Shown: in pieces, positions 10,116 to 22,155 of the stretch | Layout of the letters: every line of letters starts with the position of its first letter | Position numbering within the stretch: position 1 is the stretch's first letter | Assembly (NCBI GenBank): GCA_037349105.1 | Contig: JAYJMM010000016.1 | Location: 1,550,001 to 1,614,000, forward strand | Direction: 5' to 3' | Length of the DNA stretch: 64,000 nt | Source of the DNA: Limnomonas spitsbergensis | Lineage: Eukaryota; Chlorophyta; Chlorophyceae; Chlamydomonadales | The notes under the pieces: generated by a model | The model's database searches: none | Told to the model about the DNA's origin: nothing | Seen by the model: only the letters and a program-made list of their open reading frames with translations | Position numbers and translations under genes: made by a program

Positions 10116-11554
10116 TTGGGATAAACTCCCCATAAGGTGGCCTTGGACAAACTTATATAAAAAGGGCTTGTAGCACCTGATAGCCGCGACCTAGGCCTGT
10201 CCAAGAAAGGGTGCTCTGGAGCTACCATGGGGTCAGTGCACTGATTCTCTCTGAACCTTTTTCTTGAGTGGCACGGCACCCTACCCAGTGCTGCAGCCAT
10301 TTGGGGCTTCATTCAACCACACTGTAACGTTGATTTATCTATGTGTTTGTTTATTTGCAGAGAGCGTCGACCTTGCATCCCCACACTTCATCTAGAGCGC
10401 CCGAAAGCCAACACCCCGTGCGGCATGGCAACTGCATCATGATAACCCCCAAGAGCTGATTGGTTAACTTAAAGGCCCATGCATGCCCGAGGCCCCCTTA
10501 ATAACATGGCCTAAGCTCTTCACCTCCCACGGCTAACCAGCAAAGGTGTGGTCCCAGCCGCTCAGGTCGAGGCCGATCAGATGGCCATCATATCTACACC
10601 CAATGCCCCCAACACCAACAATCCTATACAAGGGTGAGACTAGGGCATCTAAGGCTTTTCTCCCTACAAATCTGGAGGTGCTGGCCCGTGGACACCATGG
10701 GCTGTATGCAGCTGCATACCGGTAGTTCCAGGATGTTGCATGCATGAATGCAAACCAGGGTAGCAGTCATGACAAGTTCCCCAGTCCCCCATGCCTGAAA
10801 GAGATGGAATGTCACATCAGTATCCGACTGCCTGATGATTAACGTTCACACCCTGCCGTGCTCCCCTAGCAATCCCTCCCGCAGATGCCCATCGGCTGGT
10901 TCGATCACAGTCGTGTCATGAAGCTGGGCGAAGTTTCGGCGTCCGAGTTAAGGTGACCCATATCAATGGCCCCGTTCGTGCAGTGGCAGAAAAAACAGCT
11001 AATTGCGGCCTCACCTTAAACCGGAAGGCGTCAAAGGTGCCGTATAGAGCACCTGCGCGGCCACCACCATTAGATTCCTGGTGAGACATTAAGATGGTTT
11101 AGACGTCATCGTCCCAGTACGCACCTATTGATGAACCTAACGTGGCGCCAATCCCGAAATTTGTCGCCATGTTCTTCAGACATTGTGTATCCATTTTGAA
11201 TAAACAAAACGTAATCTAGGTGTATGAAAACTCATGACAGGACCGCAGTTCAATAGGGAAGTAAAAGGCTAAACCCTTGACCTGGGCCCCAAAACGACAA
11301 AGGAGTCCTACCCCGACGACTTTGGTGTGCGTGCTCGTGATCTAGTCTGAACTTAGTCTGACCAGCATAACGTTTAATTCAATTTTATTTCTCACTGGCC
11401 AGTACACACTGCAGGCCCTATGCTGGCCTGTTTTATGCTGGTAGATCAAAAGAATCTCAGCTTTTAGTCTGATTTCTTCTTGTTTTCTTGTGCTGAGTTC
11501 TTATCATCTAGGTTGGCTTAGGAAGCCAGCGAGAGAACCTCCGAGAGGTTTCAA
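10116..11554. other. Intergenic, upstream of the SEC14-like gene
   Basis: No exon was recognised. The last few hundred bases presumably hold the promoter and 5' UTR of the gene starting at 11,555; I see no convincing TATA box. Confidence 0.4.
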
Positions 11555-14500
11555 ATGGCACACAACGAAGAGGGAGTCGCATTATGGTACCTGAACTTGA
11601 GCGAGACGCAAGAGAGTGCTTATGACACATTTCTGAAATCTCTAGAGCAGTCAAATGCGCTCGTCAAGGGTGCCGATGACAAGTGGACGTTGCTGCGATT
11701 CCTTAAGGCGCGTCAATATGACCCCGAAAAGGCCAAGGTCATGTACTTGAGCATGGCCAAGTGGCGCACCGAGAATGACATCGAGAGCTTGTATCAGAAC
11801 TTTGACTACCAGGAGCTCGACGCTGTCTTGCCATTCTATACACATTTTTACCATAAGGTGCAGGAAGGGGTTGCATGCACGTTTCAGGAAACAGTTAAGA
11901 CCAGGGACATTTAGAGAGGCCCTGGTTGTGTGGCCCATGCAACCCCATGCAATGCCATGCAACCGCGAGTCTGCCGTCTGCCCGGTAATCTTCAAGGCCA
12001 TGTACATGTCAAGACTTTTGCCTGTCAGCTGCCATGCCTATCTTTGTCATACTGCACTTCTTGGCGTAACGAATGCTGCATGGAAAGCTCCTCAGCGGGG
12101 GCCTTGAATGTGACCTGTAGAGGAGTCATAGGATCTCACGCTGTCAGATTGCGCTACAAAGTGGCTTCTAGGTTATGCAAACATTGTTAGGTGACCGGAA
12201 TATACCTTGAAGCCTCCTACCGACATCTTATTTTTGTCTTGACCTAGAATCAACGTATTCTGCACAGAGCAGCTCATTGTCGGCGTTGGTGTGTGCCGAG
12301 CCTGTAGATTCCGATGCCCCCGGGCTGCCCAGCGTCACTTTCTGTCCATGTCATTCTCTCGCTAGGTTGACAAGTTTGGGCGTCCAGTGTATGTGGAGCT
12401 GGTTGGGAAGCATCAATGCGCAAGGCTTATGGAGGTCACCACTGAGAAGCGGCTGACGGACTATCACGTCTACACTTGGGAGCGCTTCCACAAGCAGCTC
12501 ATGCCAGCATGCGCGCGGCTGGCAGGTGGGGATTGCTAGGTTGAGCGCGCTGTTTGATTCAGGGTCCCTCAGCTGCAATTCAGCTTCATCAAAACCTAAA
12601 GCCGAGGGGGCCTGGTACCGCAAGCCCTGCTACTTAAGCCACCAGCTGTAGGCAGGTCAAGGTTTGGTCCCCTTGGCCTTGTGGTGGCTGCTTTGCGTGG
12701 TGCACACTGAAATGAACTACGGTTGATCAAGGATTTGGATGGCATTTAGACAGGATTAGCCGGGGGCGCTTCTTTGACTCCTCCGACAGCTTGCTATTGC
12801 GCTTGTTTCGCTAGCGCAAATATGCAGCCTGTGTCCTTTGCACAGATATGCAGTTTTCATGTGGGCGTCTATGGTTTACAGTTTCTGATGTGACCAGCAG
12901 GTCAAGCTGTGATATAGCATCTCACATGGGTGTTGAAGTGAAGTGTAAATCTCATGACATCTCCGCAGATGTCTCCCACAATGTTACGCCCTTTTCTGTC
13001 TCGGTTTGCAGCTGTGCACCAGAAGAAATTACCCTGTGGCAGGGAGTCGGCAACATCATCTAAGGCGCTCTCCTGTATTCGCTAGGGCATGACCCCTTAA
13101 GCATGAACATTTTTTGATGAGCCCCGCCCATGTTGAATCGGACCCCTGCGCAGGCCAACCCAGGGTGGCTGCCACGGTGATCTTGGATCTTGAGGGTCTG
13201 GGACTGCTCAGCTTTGACACCATCACGCGGACGCTGCTGGCAGCCCTGGCCAAAATCGATCAGGTATGCAAGCAAGGGAGATTCGGTCTAAGGGCTGAAG
13301 ATATAGATTTAGTTCTTGGTTGTGAGAATGACGGTATATCGTGTACGTTACCAAGAAGCTTCCTGGTGGAAGCCTGCGACAAGATTACATTTATCTTGGG
13401 TTGCTGCCTTTCTGGCCGGGTCGAAAGGTCTTGCGTTGACGTTTCAGGCCTGTGTAGGGCTCGGCTTATCCTTTTGACGCGTGGTGCTACTGGCCTTGAC
13501 TGAAGCCCTACCTCAAGCCTGCTGGTCTTGTCGGCCCTCAGATCTGCCTCGAGCCTCATGGCTATGTGCTCAACTCTGCCTCAAGCATGCTCGCTTGAAG
13601 ACACCCTTCACTGCAGCCTGCTGCTGTTGGAGTTGCATGTTGAATATTGGCTGATGCTTCTTGGAGATTTCCTGCGCATCAACACGTGCCCTTTCAGTGG
13701 GCTCAAGTTGATGTGCCATGCCCATGTCGAAAGTAACAAAGCCTGGAGGAAAGTAGGTAGCATGCCCATCAATCAAATGACCCAAGATTCCTCTATAAAT
13801 GCAGTTAGTTAGTAGTCCCTCTTGCCTCTGAGGGTTTAAATGCCAGAGGGTTTAAATGCCAGTGACAAGTTCCTCTTGCCTCTGAGGTTTCAAGTGCCAG
13901 AGGGGCGCCAAAAGCCGCTCAAAGGATGCCCAGATGCTCATCTGCCAACGATCTAAGGATGCCAAAGGAGCTGCTGAGTGATTCTTTGCACCAAGGGGTG
14001 AGCCCTGGCATGACTTATCGGTATAGGACGATTGCTGAGTGATGCTGGGCGCCAGTGGGGGGCCCAAACGTTCCTTCAAGGACTATCGCCAAGTGATGCT
14101 TTGCCCTCTGGTGTGCTTTGCAGGACTACTATCCGGAGAGCCTGGGCGTTATGTTCATTATCAACACGCCGTTCATTTTCAAGACGATCTGGACCTTTGT
14201 AAATCCGCTTCTGGAGGAGCGTACGCGCAAGAAGATCATTGTACTGGGAGCGGTGAGAGCAGGGGAGTGAGAGATGGGCCTTCATCCAGATGGGGGAGGC
14301 TAGGGCAAGGAGATCATTGTGCTCGGAGCGGTGAGAGATGGGCCCTCATCCCTAAAGCCTGATGGAGGAGCCTAAAAGAAGATCATTGTGCTCGGAGGGG
14401 CGTGAGATGCACTTTGTCCCTTTAATCCAGCTGGGGGAGCGCACGCGCAAGAAGATTTGTGTGCTCGGAAGAGTGAGAGATGCACCGTTTCCCCTAAAAT

Positions 14501-16736
14501 CCTGCTGGGGGAGCGCTAGTTTTGAATGGTGCATACCCGCTGGGCCCTGCTGATCGCTTGGCCACGTGGGGCTGGGTGAGCGCTAGTGTAAGAAGATCAT
14601 TGTGCTAGGAGGGGTGAGAGATTAAACCTGGAGCCCTATCCCTGGGGGAGTGCTAGCAAGAGGAAGGTTGTGCTGGAGCGTCCAGGCGTGAACCTTGAAC
14701 AAGTGCTGTGCCGATTACGGTCCTTATGGTGGCTAAATTATGCAGGTGAGTCCCAGTCACCATAATTTCAAATTCGGCTACTGTACCAGTGAGGGACCGT
14801 AATTACTTGCACCATTCCTGAATTACGGCGCAACTGCTCAGCCCTGCCCTGAACCCTCAAAACCCTGCTAGAGGAACTCACACGCAAGAAGATCATTGTG
14901 CTGGGAGCGGTGAAAGTTTAACCCTTGAGCCTTCAGCCCCTGCTAGAGGAATGCATCTGCAAGACGATTGTTGTACTGGGAGTGTTGAGGGCTTGACTCA
15001 AGCCTTGTGTGAACATGCTTTTTGAGAGCCTGAGGCGCTGCGTTGGGTCCTCTGACTTCTGTTTCCACGGATTCCACAGACGCTTCTGAGCGCCTATGAA
15101 ATGTGTGGAAACAGATGTGAGAGGACTCAACTCAGCACCTCAGGCATCAGTAGCCACCATTGGGCAGATGGGGAGTTGTGGACCCAACCTTCAACGGCTA
15201 CAGCAGGTGGACCAAGCAGCAGTGTTTGCTGCGCCCTCTCCCTCGGCAGTAGGCCGTAACACAGCTGTATGGTAGCTGAAACCCTGAAAGAAACACCATC
15301 AAGCACCCAACCCAGCCGGCCAGCACCGGATGATTTCTTGGCTCCCTTGAGCCTCGTTTTACACGCCTGCTGAATAAATGCCTTCGCGCGATCTATTTCT
15401 GAGGATTTGCAATTTTTGACTTGCATTTTTGGACAAATGAGGACTTACAGAGGGGTGCAATTTTTTTTATCTGCCTCCCCGACCCTGCACTCCTGGACCT
15501 GGATGACCCTGATACACAAACCCTGAACTCACACTGTGACCAGGATTACCAAGAGTCCTTGAAAGAGGTTATCCCTGAGGAGAACCTGCTGGAGATGTTC
15601 GGAGGCACCAGCAAAGTAGACAACCTCAAGGTAGGGGTGGGTGGATGGGTGGATGGATTGTTTTTTGTGCTCAGAAGCACAGTTTGGTCTCCTATCGGCC
15701 CGGGCCCGGGGGTTCGGGGGCGAAGCCCCCGAAGTTCAGAGACACTTTGCGGAATTTCCCTTGAAATCTTCATTGAAATCTCACGCAAATTGACATCATA
15801 ACGATAATTTAAGGCCACCAGCCAACCATGTTTCAGTCAGTCAAAATATAGAGGAGACCTCGGAGGATACCATATAAATGTCTAAATTGGTTAACTTCAA
15901 TCAAAACCAAAGGCCTTTTTCTTGGGCATACCCATTAGGGGCCGGCCCTCGTCATCGCTAATCCGCACAAGATTTGCGCGTATGTCCGTGTTACCGTATT
16001 TGCCGATGCAGCAAACAGGGCTCTGGAACGACTAACGTGTGCCTGCCATACTCGCTTTGGTAATCTGCAATTCCTGGTCCTCATCTGTATCAGACATAGC
16101 TAGTTATGTTTTATGTTCCTTCGCGATTCCAAATTGTCCGTTCGTTCGAGTTTAAACCTGGTGGCAAACCCTGGAAAGTGGGTGTCGCGCCTTCGACGCG
16201 ACGACTTCTCATGGCGATTGGCTAGGACAAAATCGCAAAATTTACTTATTTTTGAATCGCCATGCAATCGCCATATGGCGCTCAATCGCCGAATAGGACA
16301 TCACTGCCTATCGGCCCAGCAGTGGCTGCCCAGGGGCCTGCCAATAGTGGCCTGGCGCACACTATAATTATCATGGGTAGGTAGTTGAGGAGTCAAGAAA
16401 GTGTTGAGAAGGTTTTGGGTTAAGGGTGACAATGCATGTGGTGGTGTGAGCCAACACTATCCGTCGGCTTGCACCACCTGTCATGGCTCGCACGTTCTAC
16501 TGGTTCTGTGCTGGCTAGGGAATCTATTCTGTGCCCGCGTTTTGCCATAGCTCCTATCTAGGTCTGTATGAGCTGAGGTCTGCAGCCAGCGAACCTGTAA
16601 GTAAGGCATCATGTCATTGTCGCCACCCCTCCTGCAGGACAGCGTGGGGCCTTGGTCAGAGTGTCCAGAGGTCATCGCGAAGCCCTGGCACCCGGTGAAG
16701 CCTGGGCAGGAGCAGAGTGCAGCCGTCCCCGCTTGA
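11555..16736 (+). CDS. SEC14: SEC14-like phosphatidylinositol transfer protein (CRAL-TRIO), 6 exons, ~295 aa
   Basis: Exons 11555-11857, 12366-12525, 13154-13263, 14124-14252, 15544-15630 and 16638-16736. All five introns are GT-AG and every phase agrees, giving 888 nt. Residues ~40-65 (DKWTLLRFLKARQYDPEKAK) are the CRAL-TRIO N-terminal helix. HKVDKFGRPVYVE (~100-112) opens the lipid-binding domain, followed by VTTEKRL, ILDLEGLG (~163-170), the YPESL...FIIN strand (~194-206) and MFGG (~252-255). The tail GPWSECPE resembles plant and fungal Sec14. The length matches yeast Sec14 (~300 aa). Family members exchange phosphatidylinositol and phosphatidylcholine between membranes and support Golgi and plasma-membrane phosphoinositide signalling. 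It has no signal peptide or membrane segment, so it should be cytosolic or peripheral. The introns contain SINE-like copies, a MITE-like element and an array of exon 4 donor copies (14,207-15,000). The start ATG lies in AAATGGC context. Confidence 0.92.
12559..12722 (+). mobile_element. SINE-like repeat copy in SEC14 intron 2
   Basis: It contains CAGCTGCAATTCAGCTTCAT, GGGGGCCTGGTACCGCAAGC, AGGTCAAGGTTTGGTCCCC and GCGTGGTGCACACTGAAATG. Same orientation as the host gene. Confidence 0.65.
13815..13905 (+). repeat. Short direct repeats in SEC14 intron 3
   Basis: CCTCTTGCCTCTGAGG and GGTTTAAATGCCAGAGG or TTTCAAGTGCCAGAGG occur two to three times in tandem. Confidence 0.6.
14207..15000 (+). repeat. 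Degenerate tandem array of the SEC14 exon 4 / 5' splice site junction
   Basis: The functional junction at 14,252|14,253 (AAGAAGATCATTGTACTGGG then AGCG|GTGAGAG) is followed by about eight degraded copies of the last ~45 exon bases plus the donor and intron start. Copies centre near 14,320, 14,390, 14,460, 14,515 (partial), 14,600, 14,665, 14,890 and 14,965. Several keep GTGAGAG right after the exon-like block, so they are decoy donors. A MITE-like insertion splits the array at about 14,703-14,841. Confidence 0.85.
14703..14841. mobile_element. MITE-like element with GTGCTGTGCC inverted repeats
   Basis: Starts AGTGCTGTGCCGATTACGGT and carries CACCATAA and GGACCGTAATTA blocks. Its right end is a degraded inverted copy. 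It is related to the better preserved element at 26,202-26,363. Confidence 0.6.
15147..15290 (-). mobile_element. SINE-like repeat copy in SEC14 intron 4 (antisense)
   Basis: On the minus strand it reads GGTTTCAGCTACC, CTGCTGCTTGGTCCACC and GAAGGTTGGGTCC, matching the family order. Confidence 0.6.
15713..15733. repeat. Perfect GC-rich hairpin
   Basis: TTCGGGGGC, GAA loop, GCCCCCGAA: a perfect 9-bp stem with a 3-base loop, preceded by CCCGGGCCCGGG. It lies in SEC14 intron 5. Such short GC palindromes are known as dispersed repeats in green-algal organelle genomes, so a nuclear insertion of organelle DNA is one explanation; I cannot show it here. Confidence 0.6.
16262..16372 (+). mobile_element. 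SINE-like 3' fragment in SEC14 intron 5
   Basis: It keeps CTATCGGCCCAGCAGTGGCT, GCCCAGGGGCCTG and GTGGCCTGGCGCACACTATA, i.e. the 3' half of the family. Confidence 0.55.
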
Positions 16737-18044
16737 GCTGTTGCAGCGCCCGGACATAAGCTTGGGCAGGAGCCAGGAGCAGAGCCATCCCCACCTGACG
16801 TTGTTGCGAAGAGCCGCCAGAGCGTATCGAGAAATCCCTGCCAAGCTCAAGGCGGCCTTGACAAGAAGTTAAGCTTCCTCGCGCTGGTCCACCAGTCTTT
16901 CTTTTCTGTGACCTAGTAGTTTGGACTGAATCCCCTGATCCTGGGTGGCCCATTTTGCACGACATGTCAATGACTTCATACCTCAGGCCCTGCTCATGAG
17001 CTCGGCCCCACAGGTGCCCAACTGTCTAGCTCGGTGAAAAGGAAAGAGAGGGCGAAAGCAGAAAGGCTGAGAAGGAAAGTATGGTTTGCCCGCCTAGCCC
17101 CTCAGGAGTCAAGCTGTCTAGCCTGATGTTTTTATCCTCCATGAATGGACCATAATTTGAACACAATCTAGGGCGTCCCACCCATGCCTGCCAGGCTGCC
17201 ACCGTACAACTGATTCAGTACAACTGGTTTAGAAAGCTGCATACCCGTTGGACGCTCGGCCGCCCCGGGATGGTGTGGAATGACTAGGCTCAATCCCAGA
17301 TACCATGCACAGCCTAGACCATGGTGAAGTCATGCCACTCTCCTAGGGGGGCAGGAACTTACGTGGATCGGGTGGTCTAAAGACAGGGGCGGGGGACTCT
17401 GATTTGAGTCTGCCAAACAAGACATCACCATGCACCGCGATCTGCTGCAGCGTTCCCCCTCGCCCGTCGTCCCTGTCAGTCAACCAGGTGGGACCCGATG
17501 GTGATTCAGTTATATACCCTATAAACTTCTAGTGCTTCGCTTTGTCTTCTTCGCTGTTCTGAGGCTCCGTCACGGGGGGCTACCCAACGCACCAACCCCG
17601 GTCCCTTCAGTTCTCCTGGACGCTAGGGCATTGGCCGAAGCAGGCATGTAATTACGCCCTCCACATGGTCGCGTATCTCTCGCCTCTGACCACTGCGCGT
17701 CCTGTCTAGAAAGAAAGAAAACGCCTGGGTGTGTCTTAAGGAATACGATGCTTGTGCACCGTACACCATCCATAGATCAGGCCTGACGTTATGCCCGACG
17801 TCACGTAATTTGCGCCGAAACTACCGCCATGCATGGGTGACGACAGGTACCTCCGCCCGCGCCCGTCCCCCCAACCCTACTCCCCCACTTCCTCTCCCTA
17901 CTTATTTACTTGCTATTCCCCCCCCCCCTCTAACGTTCCCCGGTCACTGCGGTTCGAGGTTCTTCAATGCTCCATCCATGAACCGTGATCACAATCTAAT
18001 AAGTGACAACACACATCAAAACTCTGTAAGCTATTGTCGCTCTT
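16737..18044. other. Intergenic with one copy of a second dispersed repeat
   Basis: About 17,260-17,400 (GGTGTGGAATGACTAGGCT, ACCATGCACAGCC, CATGCCACTC, GGGGGGCAGGAAC) is related to 20,935-21,060 and 33,600-33,760. No gene was recognised. A C/T-rich tract at 17,860-17,940 precedes the Nudix gene. Confidence 0.45.
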
Positions 18045-19594
18045 ATGTCTTACGTGCCCCCTCATCTGCGGGAGCGATCTGCATCCGTCTCTAAAGAAAA
18101 CCCAGGTCCAGTAGCCAGCAGCCCCAATCTTTCAGGTGGACCCACGGCCTCGGTTCCTTACAACCGACAAGCTACGGGCCCGAGACTGTCGGAGCCGTAT
18201 CGCGCAGAGCAGCAGACGATATCCCGAGGCATCTTTGCTATCAACGGGGACCATGCTCTCGTCATATTTCAGCGCGACCACGGAGAAAAGGGGCAGTGGA
18301 CCCTAGTGAAAGGGCGTCCGGAAGGCTCTGAAGACCAACATCAACTAGGTGATGAGTCCGTAAGTGGGTCACTACCCCTGCCGCAGCATCCAAGCAATGA
18401 AACCTTCTGTACACTGACAGTAACCCGTATGCTATGCGTAAGGTGCATGCTTGCCATCTTACTAAAATCTACCTGACGTAGCTCTAACAATGATTTTGAC
18501 ATTTCATGCACGGGACACATGCGTGAGCGAGCACCAAAGAAGGCCAGCGAGCAAAGAAACAGCGATACACACACGGGAACCGCGATGAACACAGAAACAG
18601 TGATGAACACAAAACCGTAGACCAGTGGTGTGGGAAATTGGGAATGAACCCCATATTGCAAAAGATGAGCCCCAATCACAAAACATGACGTGATGACTGC
18701 ATCGCTGCATGAGTGGTACCGGAACTTACTTCTGTCTGACAGATGGAACACCCCCTCTCAATGAGCGTGTCATGCTTGAGAAAAAGAAAAAAATAGGCCG
18801 CTAATGCATGTCTTGTCATGCGGCCATGTCGGTATGCATTTTATTTTCGCTAGACAGGATGCGTCCATGCTGCGTCTGACCGCATCGCACTGCTCAGTGC
18901 CATTCTATGTCCACACCCCTTGCCTGAGACGAGCGTTCTATGCTATCCCAAATCCGTATCCTGAACACAGCCCTTGAAGGCAACGTCGGAAGCTAGCTGA
19001 GAAACCTACGTTTCCATAATTCCATCTGCTCAGGACTTGGTCCGGATTCTGGATAGGACTTGGTACAAATTCCATCTGGACCTGGTTTCCGGATAAAATT
19101 TCCCAATCCGCGTAGCAGTGGCCTCCCGACCGCCCCCCTGAAACGAGTCATAGTGCACGCCAGGGGTGCACGCTAAACCAACTGGGCGTCTGTGGCTCTC
19201 CAACCTACTTCTGAGCGGCTAGAAGTTTTTAAGCAGCAGTGTTTCAAATTCGAATTCAAACTGGACATAATGAACTGTGTGTGCAGCTGGGCGTAAGGCC
19301 ACTGCGGAGCGGGAGCTCTACGAGGAGACTAAGCTGCGTGTGGCCGAATACATGCTGGAAGACAGAGAGTTCCGGCAGAACTACCAGGTTGAGAAAAAGA
19401 GGAGCGGCAGGAACGTGGACAAGACGGTAACATTCTTCGTCGCCACTGTTACGGGGGAGATCAGGGTGGACCAGGGTGAGGTCCAAGAGAGTGTTTGGGT
19501 TCACAAGGACGAGCTCGTTGCCAAGTTGACGTGGGAGGAGGACTGCAGCCTTGCGTCAGAGATCATGCAGTGTGTATGGGGCTCAAACACATAG
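18045..19594 (+). CDS. Nudix hydrolase, dinucleoside-polyphosphate hydrolase-like, 2 exons, ~203 aa
   Basis: Exon 1 is 18045-18348 and exon 2 is 19287-19594, joined in phase 1 (CTAG|GTGATG to TGCAG|CTGGGC). The C-terminal exon has the Nudix helix RELYEET, then a beta-rich stretch ending QESVWVHKDE, which resembles asymmetric Ap4A hydrolases (NUDT2 type). Exon 1 supplies the strand-loop WTLVKGRPEGSE. Counting from Gly90, Gly-x5-Glu is present, but the arm to Arg110-Glu111 is 13 residues instead of 7, and the usual Gly after EE-x is Lys. So either the box has an insertion or the splice choice is wrong: a stronger donor TCC|GTAAGT at 18,360 pairs in phase with an alternative acceptor at GTAAG|GCC. 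The N-terminus SYVPPHLR matches the short motif at the start of DDX3/Ded1-type proteins. Predicted to cleave nucleoside diphosphates linked to another group, using Mg2+ held by the Glu residues. Confidence 0.78.
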
Positions 19595-20198
19595 TTTTTC
19601 TGATTAGAGAGCGTTTGAAATTTTGTCGGGCGCCAGGAGGTGTTAGGGGAGCCAACACGCACGATGCCTAGAACTGATCAGAAACAGGAGCATGCACTAG
19701 AAATTATGACTCGTGACACGCAGCCGAGCCTTATAACCAGGGCTGAGAAGTTCAATGTTATTGACTGATGAACCTGGGAAAGTATATTGACTCAACGACA
19801 ACAAACTATTGTTAAGGGTTATATTTTACATCCTGTACATTGTCTATTGCTGGGCCAAGGAAAGCCTGGTTCAGGCAATTTCCCTCGTTTTTTACATTAA
19901 AAATTCTAGCCCTTGGACAAATAATGAAATAACCTATAAACGCTTATCAATGAACTATCAATGGTTGGTAAATAAATTGAATCACCGATTTGTTTACCCA
20001 ACATGCTAAAGTCTGAAGGATAATATCTCAGCCAATTCTGGTTTCAGGTGCTCCCTAAGTAGACAGGGGCTTGAGCCCAACCTCTGTCGCCTGAGGGAAA
20101 GAAGCAAGAGCCTCTCCGAAAACCGGTAGCCTTGGAAACTGAAATAATTAGCCGGAGGTAGTATTCTAGACCCTTGGCTATGCCACTCGAGCCCGCCG
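19595..20198. other. No gene seen
   Basis: AT-richer spacer after the Nudix gene; no poly(A) TGTAA was seen close to the stop codon. Confidence 0.4.
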
Positions 20199-20940
20199 TA
20201 TGTTAATGAAGTTACACCTCTGGGCCATGCTGAAATGAAGCTCGGCCACCTCAGCAATCAAAAAGGCAGCTGGGAAAGTCAAGGGAGTAGGCACAAGAGG
20301 AAAGAAAGGATAGCAAGTTCACCCACCAAACAACAAGAACAATAACACAAAGGTCAGACAAACCGTATCCCCTGCCCCTGAAGAGACTAGCCTTGAAAAA
20401 CCTCTACTACAAGTTGCACAAAACCAGGGCCTCCCACCCCTGCCTGCGGGCTCTCCGACGTCCTGTCTGGATGGGAGGAAAAAGGAAAGGAAGGAAAGGC
20501 TAGAGGAAAGATAGAGAGGAGCACAAAGGGCAAAGATAAACACCCCTCCAGAAAACGGAAAGGCAGACCGAAGGATTTCTGCCTCTTAAAGCAAGAGAGA
20601 GACAAAAAGGAAAAGAGCCAGTCCCCAGGGAGGAAAAAAAGAAAGCACACAAACCCTCAACAAAGACTATCATGTCCTCAACAAAATCCAAAGCCTCCCA
20701 CCCATGCCTGCCCTGGTAAACTGCTGAAAGACTGTAGCACCTTTGGGGGCTTGCCCAACCTCTCGCCCTCAGCCTCTCTTTCACGCTAGGGCACTGAAAG
20801 CACACATACAGCGCATCCTCCACATTCTGACCGTGTCTCACAGCCCAGCACCGCTGGCAGTAGCGTGTGTCACGCTGCTGATCGCTGCGCTGTCCTCTAT
20901 TATCAGCTGTGCTGGCCGCTCCGAGTCCCAGCCTTAAGTT
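20199..20940 (-). mobile_element. LINE fragment(s), antisense
   Basis: It opens with the reversed 3' terminus (GTTACACCTCTGGGCCATGC) and continues through purine-rich antisense 3' UTR. The decayed zinc-knuckle coding end (VEDALYVCFQCP-like) lies at about 20,700-20,900. Two nested insertions are possible because 3' UTR-like material appears twice. Confidence 0.75.
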
Positions 20941-21354
20941 GCACAGCCAGGACCTTGGTGTAGCCATGCCACCCTCTTATGTGAGGGGGCAGGAACATGG
21001 AACCCGGCGTTTTAGGCGGGTGGAGAGAGAGGATCGTTTTAAGGTCCGATCCCTCAACCCTGGGATATGGATGCCTCCAGTGTTGTTCCACTGGACCATT
21101 TCCCTCTTTGAGAGCCTCCGTTACAAGGACCTCACGTTGATCAGGGATTGATCACATGAAAAATACACTATTGCATCTGACAGACAGGCTGGCATTCGCT
21201 TCGACCTCCTCCTCCCTCCCATCCCAGCAGAATCAAGGCATATAAGTATATAACGGCTCCTTATTTTCCATTCAGGGCGGCTGTCAGGGTATACTCCTAA
21301 GTGTGGTAATGCATGACTTAGTCACACCTGCACGAAAGTTGAGGACGTCGTTAA
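20941..21354. other. Second dispersed repeat and anonymous spacer
   Basis: 20,941-21,060 matches the 17,260 and 33,600 repeat (GCCATGCCACCCT, GAGGGGGCAGGAAC). The remainder holds nothing recognisable. Confidence 0.4.
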
Positions 21355-21610
21355 CATTGTTGAGGCCTAGTTCTGTACTTGTTGCATGTCTTTGCCTTCT
21401 TGAGGCATAGGCTTGAGAGGGGCAAGGATAATTCAGGCTGCCTTTTTTTTGGGGGGGGGTATATCTATCTCCTTTGTGTTCTTCTCCTTCTTTCCCTCTT
21501 ACCTTCAGTGTCCTTCTGGCGTATGCCAACACTTTCTTGCAGGTCAATGACATTACACCTCTAGGCAATGCTGAAAAGGCTCGGCCGCGTGGGTGCCAGA
21601 CTGTCTGGTC
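21355..21610. mobile_element. Two LINE 3' fragments, tail-to-tail
   Basis: 21,355-21,517 is plus-strand 3' UTR (TTGTTGAGGCCTAG, CTTGAGAGGGGCAAGGATA). 21,541-21,610 is a reversed 3' terminus (GTCAATGACATTACACCTCT, GGCTCGGCCGCGTGGG). The plus-strand piece lacks its own terminus. Confidence 0.7.
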
Positions 21611-22070
21611 GAGAGGAAAATAAATTTTAGCCCTAAGGTGTTACGTCATCGTCAAACAAAGCCACAGTAGGCCATGTCGTCATCCATCTACCTCAAACCT
21701 GCCAAAAGAGACATCCAGTAACATGCCCCCATATTGATGTGCTGGGAGCAAAATTAAGCAAAATTTAAAAAAGCTAAAACCTGCACTTTGATTAAGGGGC
21801 GTAAGACGGGCCCAGTTGAGGCCACACAGCACATCGTGTCCACACTACATCACATCGTGTCCACACTACATCACAGACTAGGTCTCATCAAAGCTGTCAG
21901 CCTATCCTGCGAAAAACAAGTGTAACCCAGGAGACACGACTACATTGCATCCAATTTTACACGGGTCCACCCTCTGCTACAAGCAAAGCACGTGCATTTG
22001 CCTGCCTATCTACCATATCTGAGACATCCCAAGTCACTTTGCAACCTAGCTCCATTCAAATACACATTAG

Positions 22071-22155
22071 GGTCAATGAAATAACACCTCTGGGAGTCTG
22101 GGCCATGCTGAGAAGGCTCGGCCACATGGGTGCCCAATTAATTGGTTTGGAGGAG
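22071..22155 (-). mobile_element. LINE 3'-terminal fragment
   Basis: Reversed terminus with a small internal duplication (CTGGGAGTCTGGGCC), immediately upstream of the satellite array that is built from the same terminus. Confidence 0.65.
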
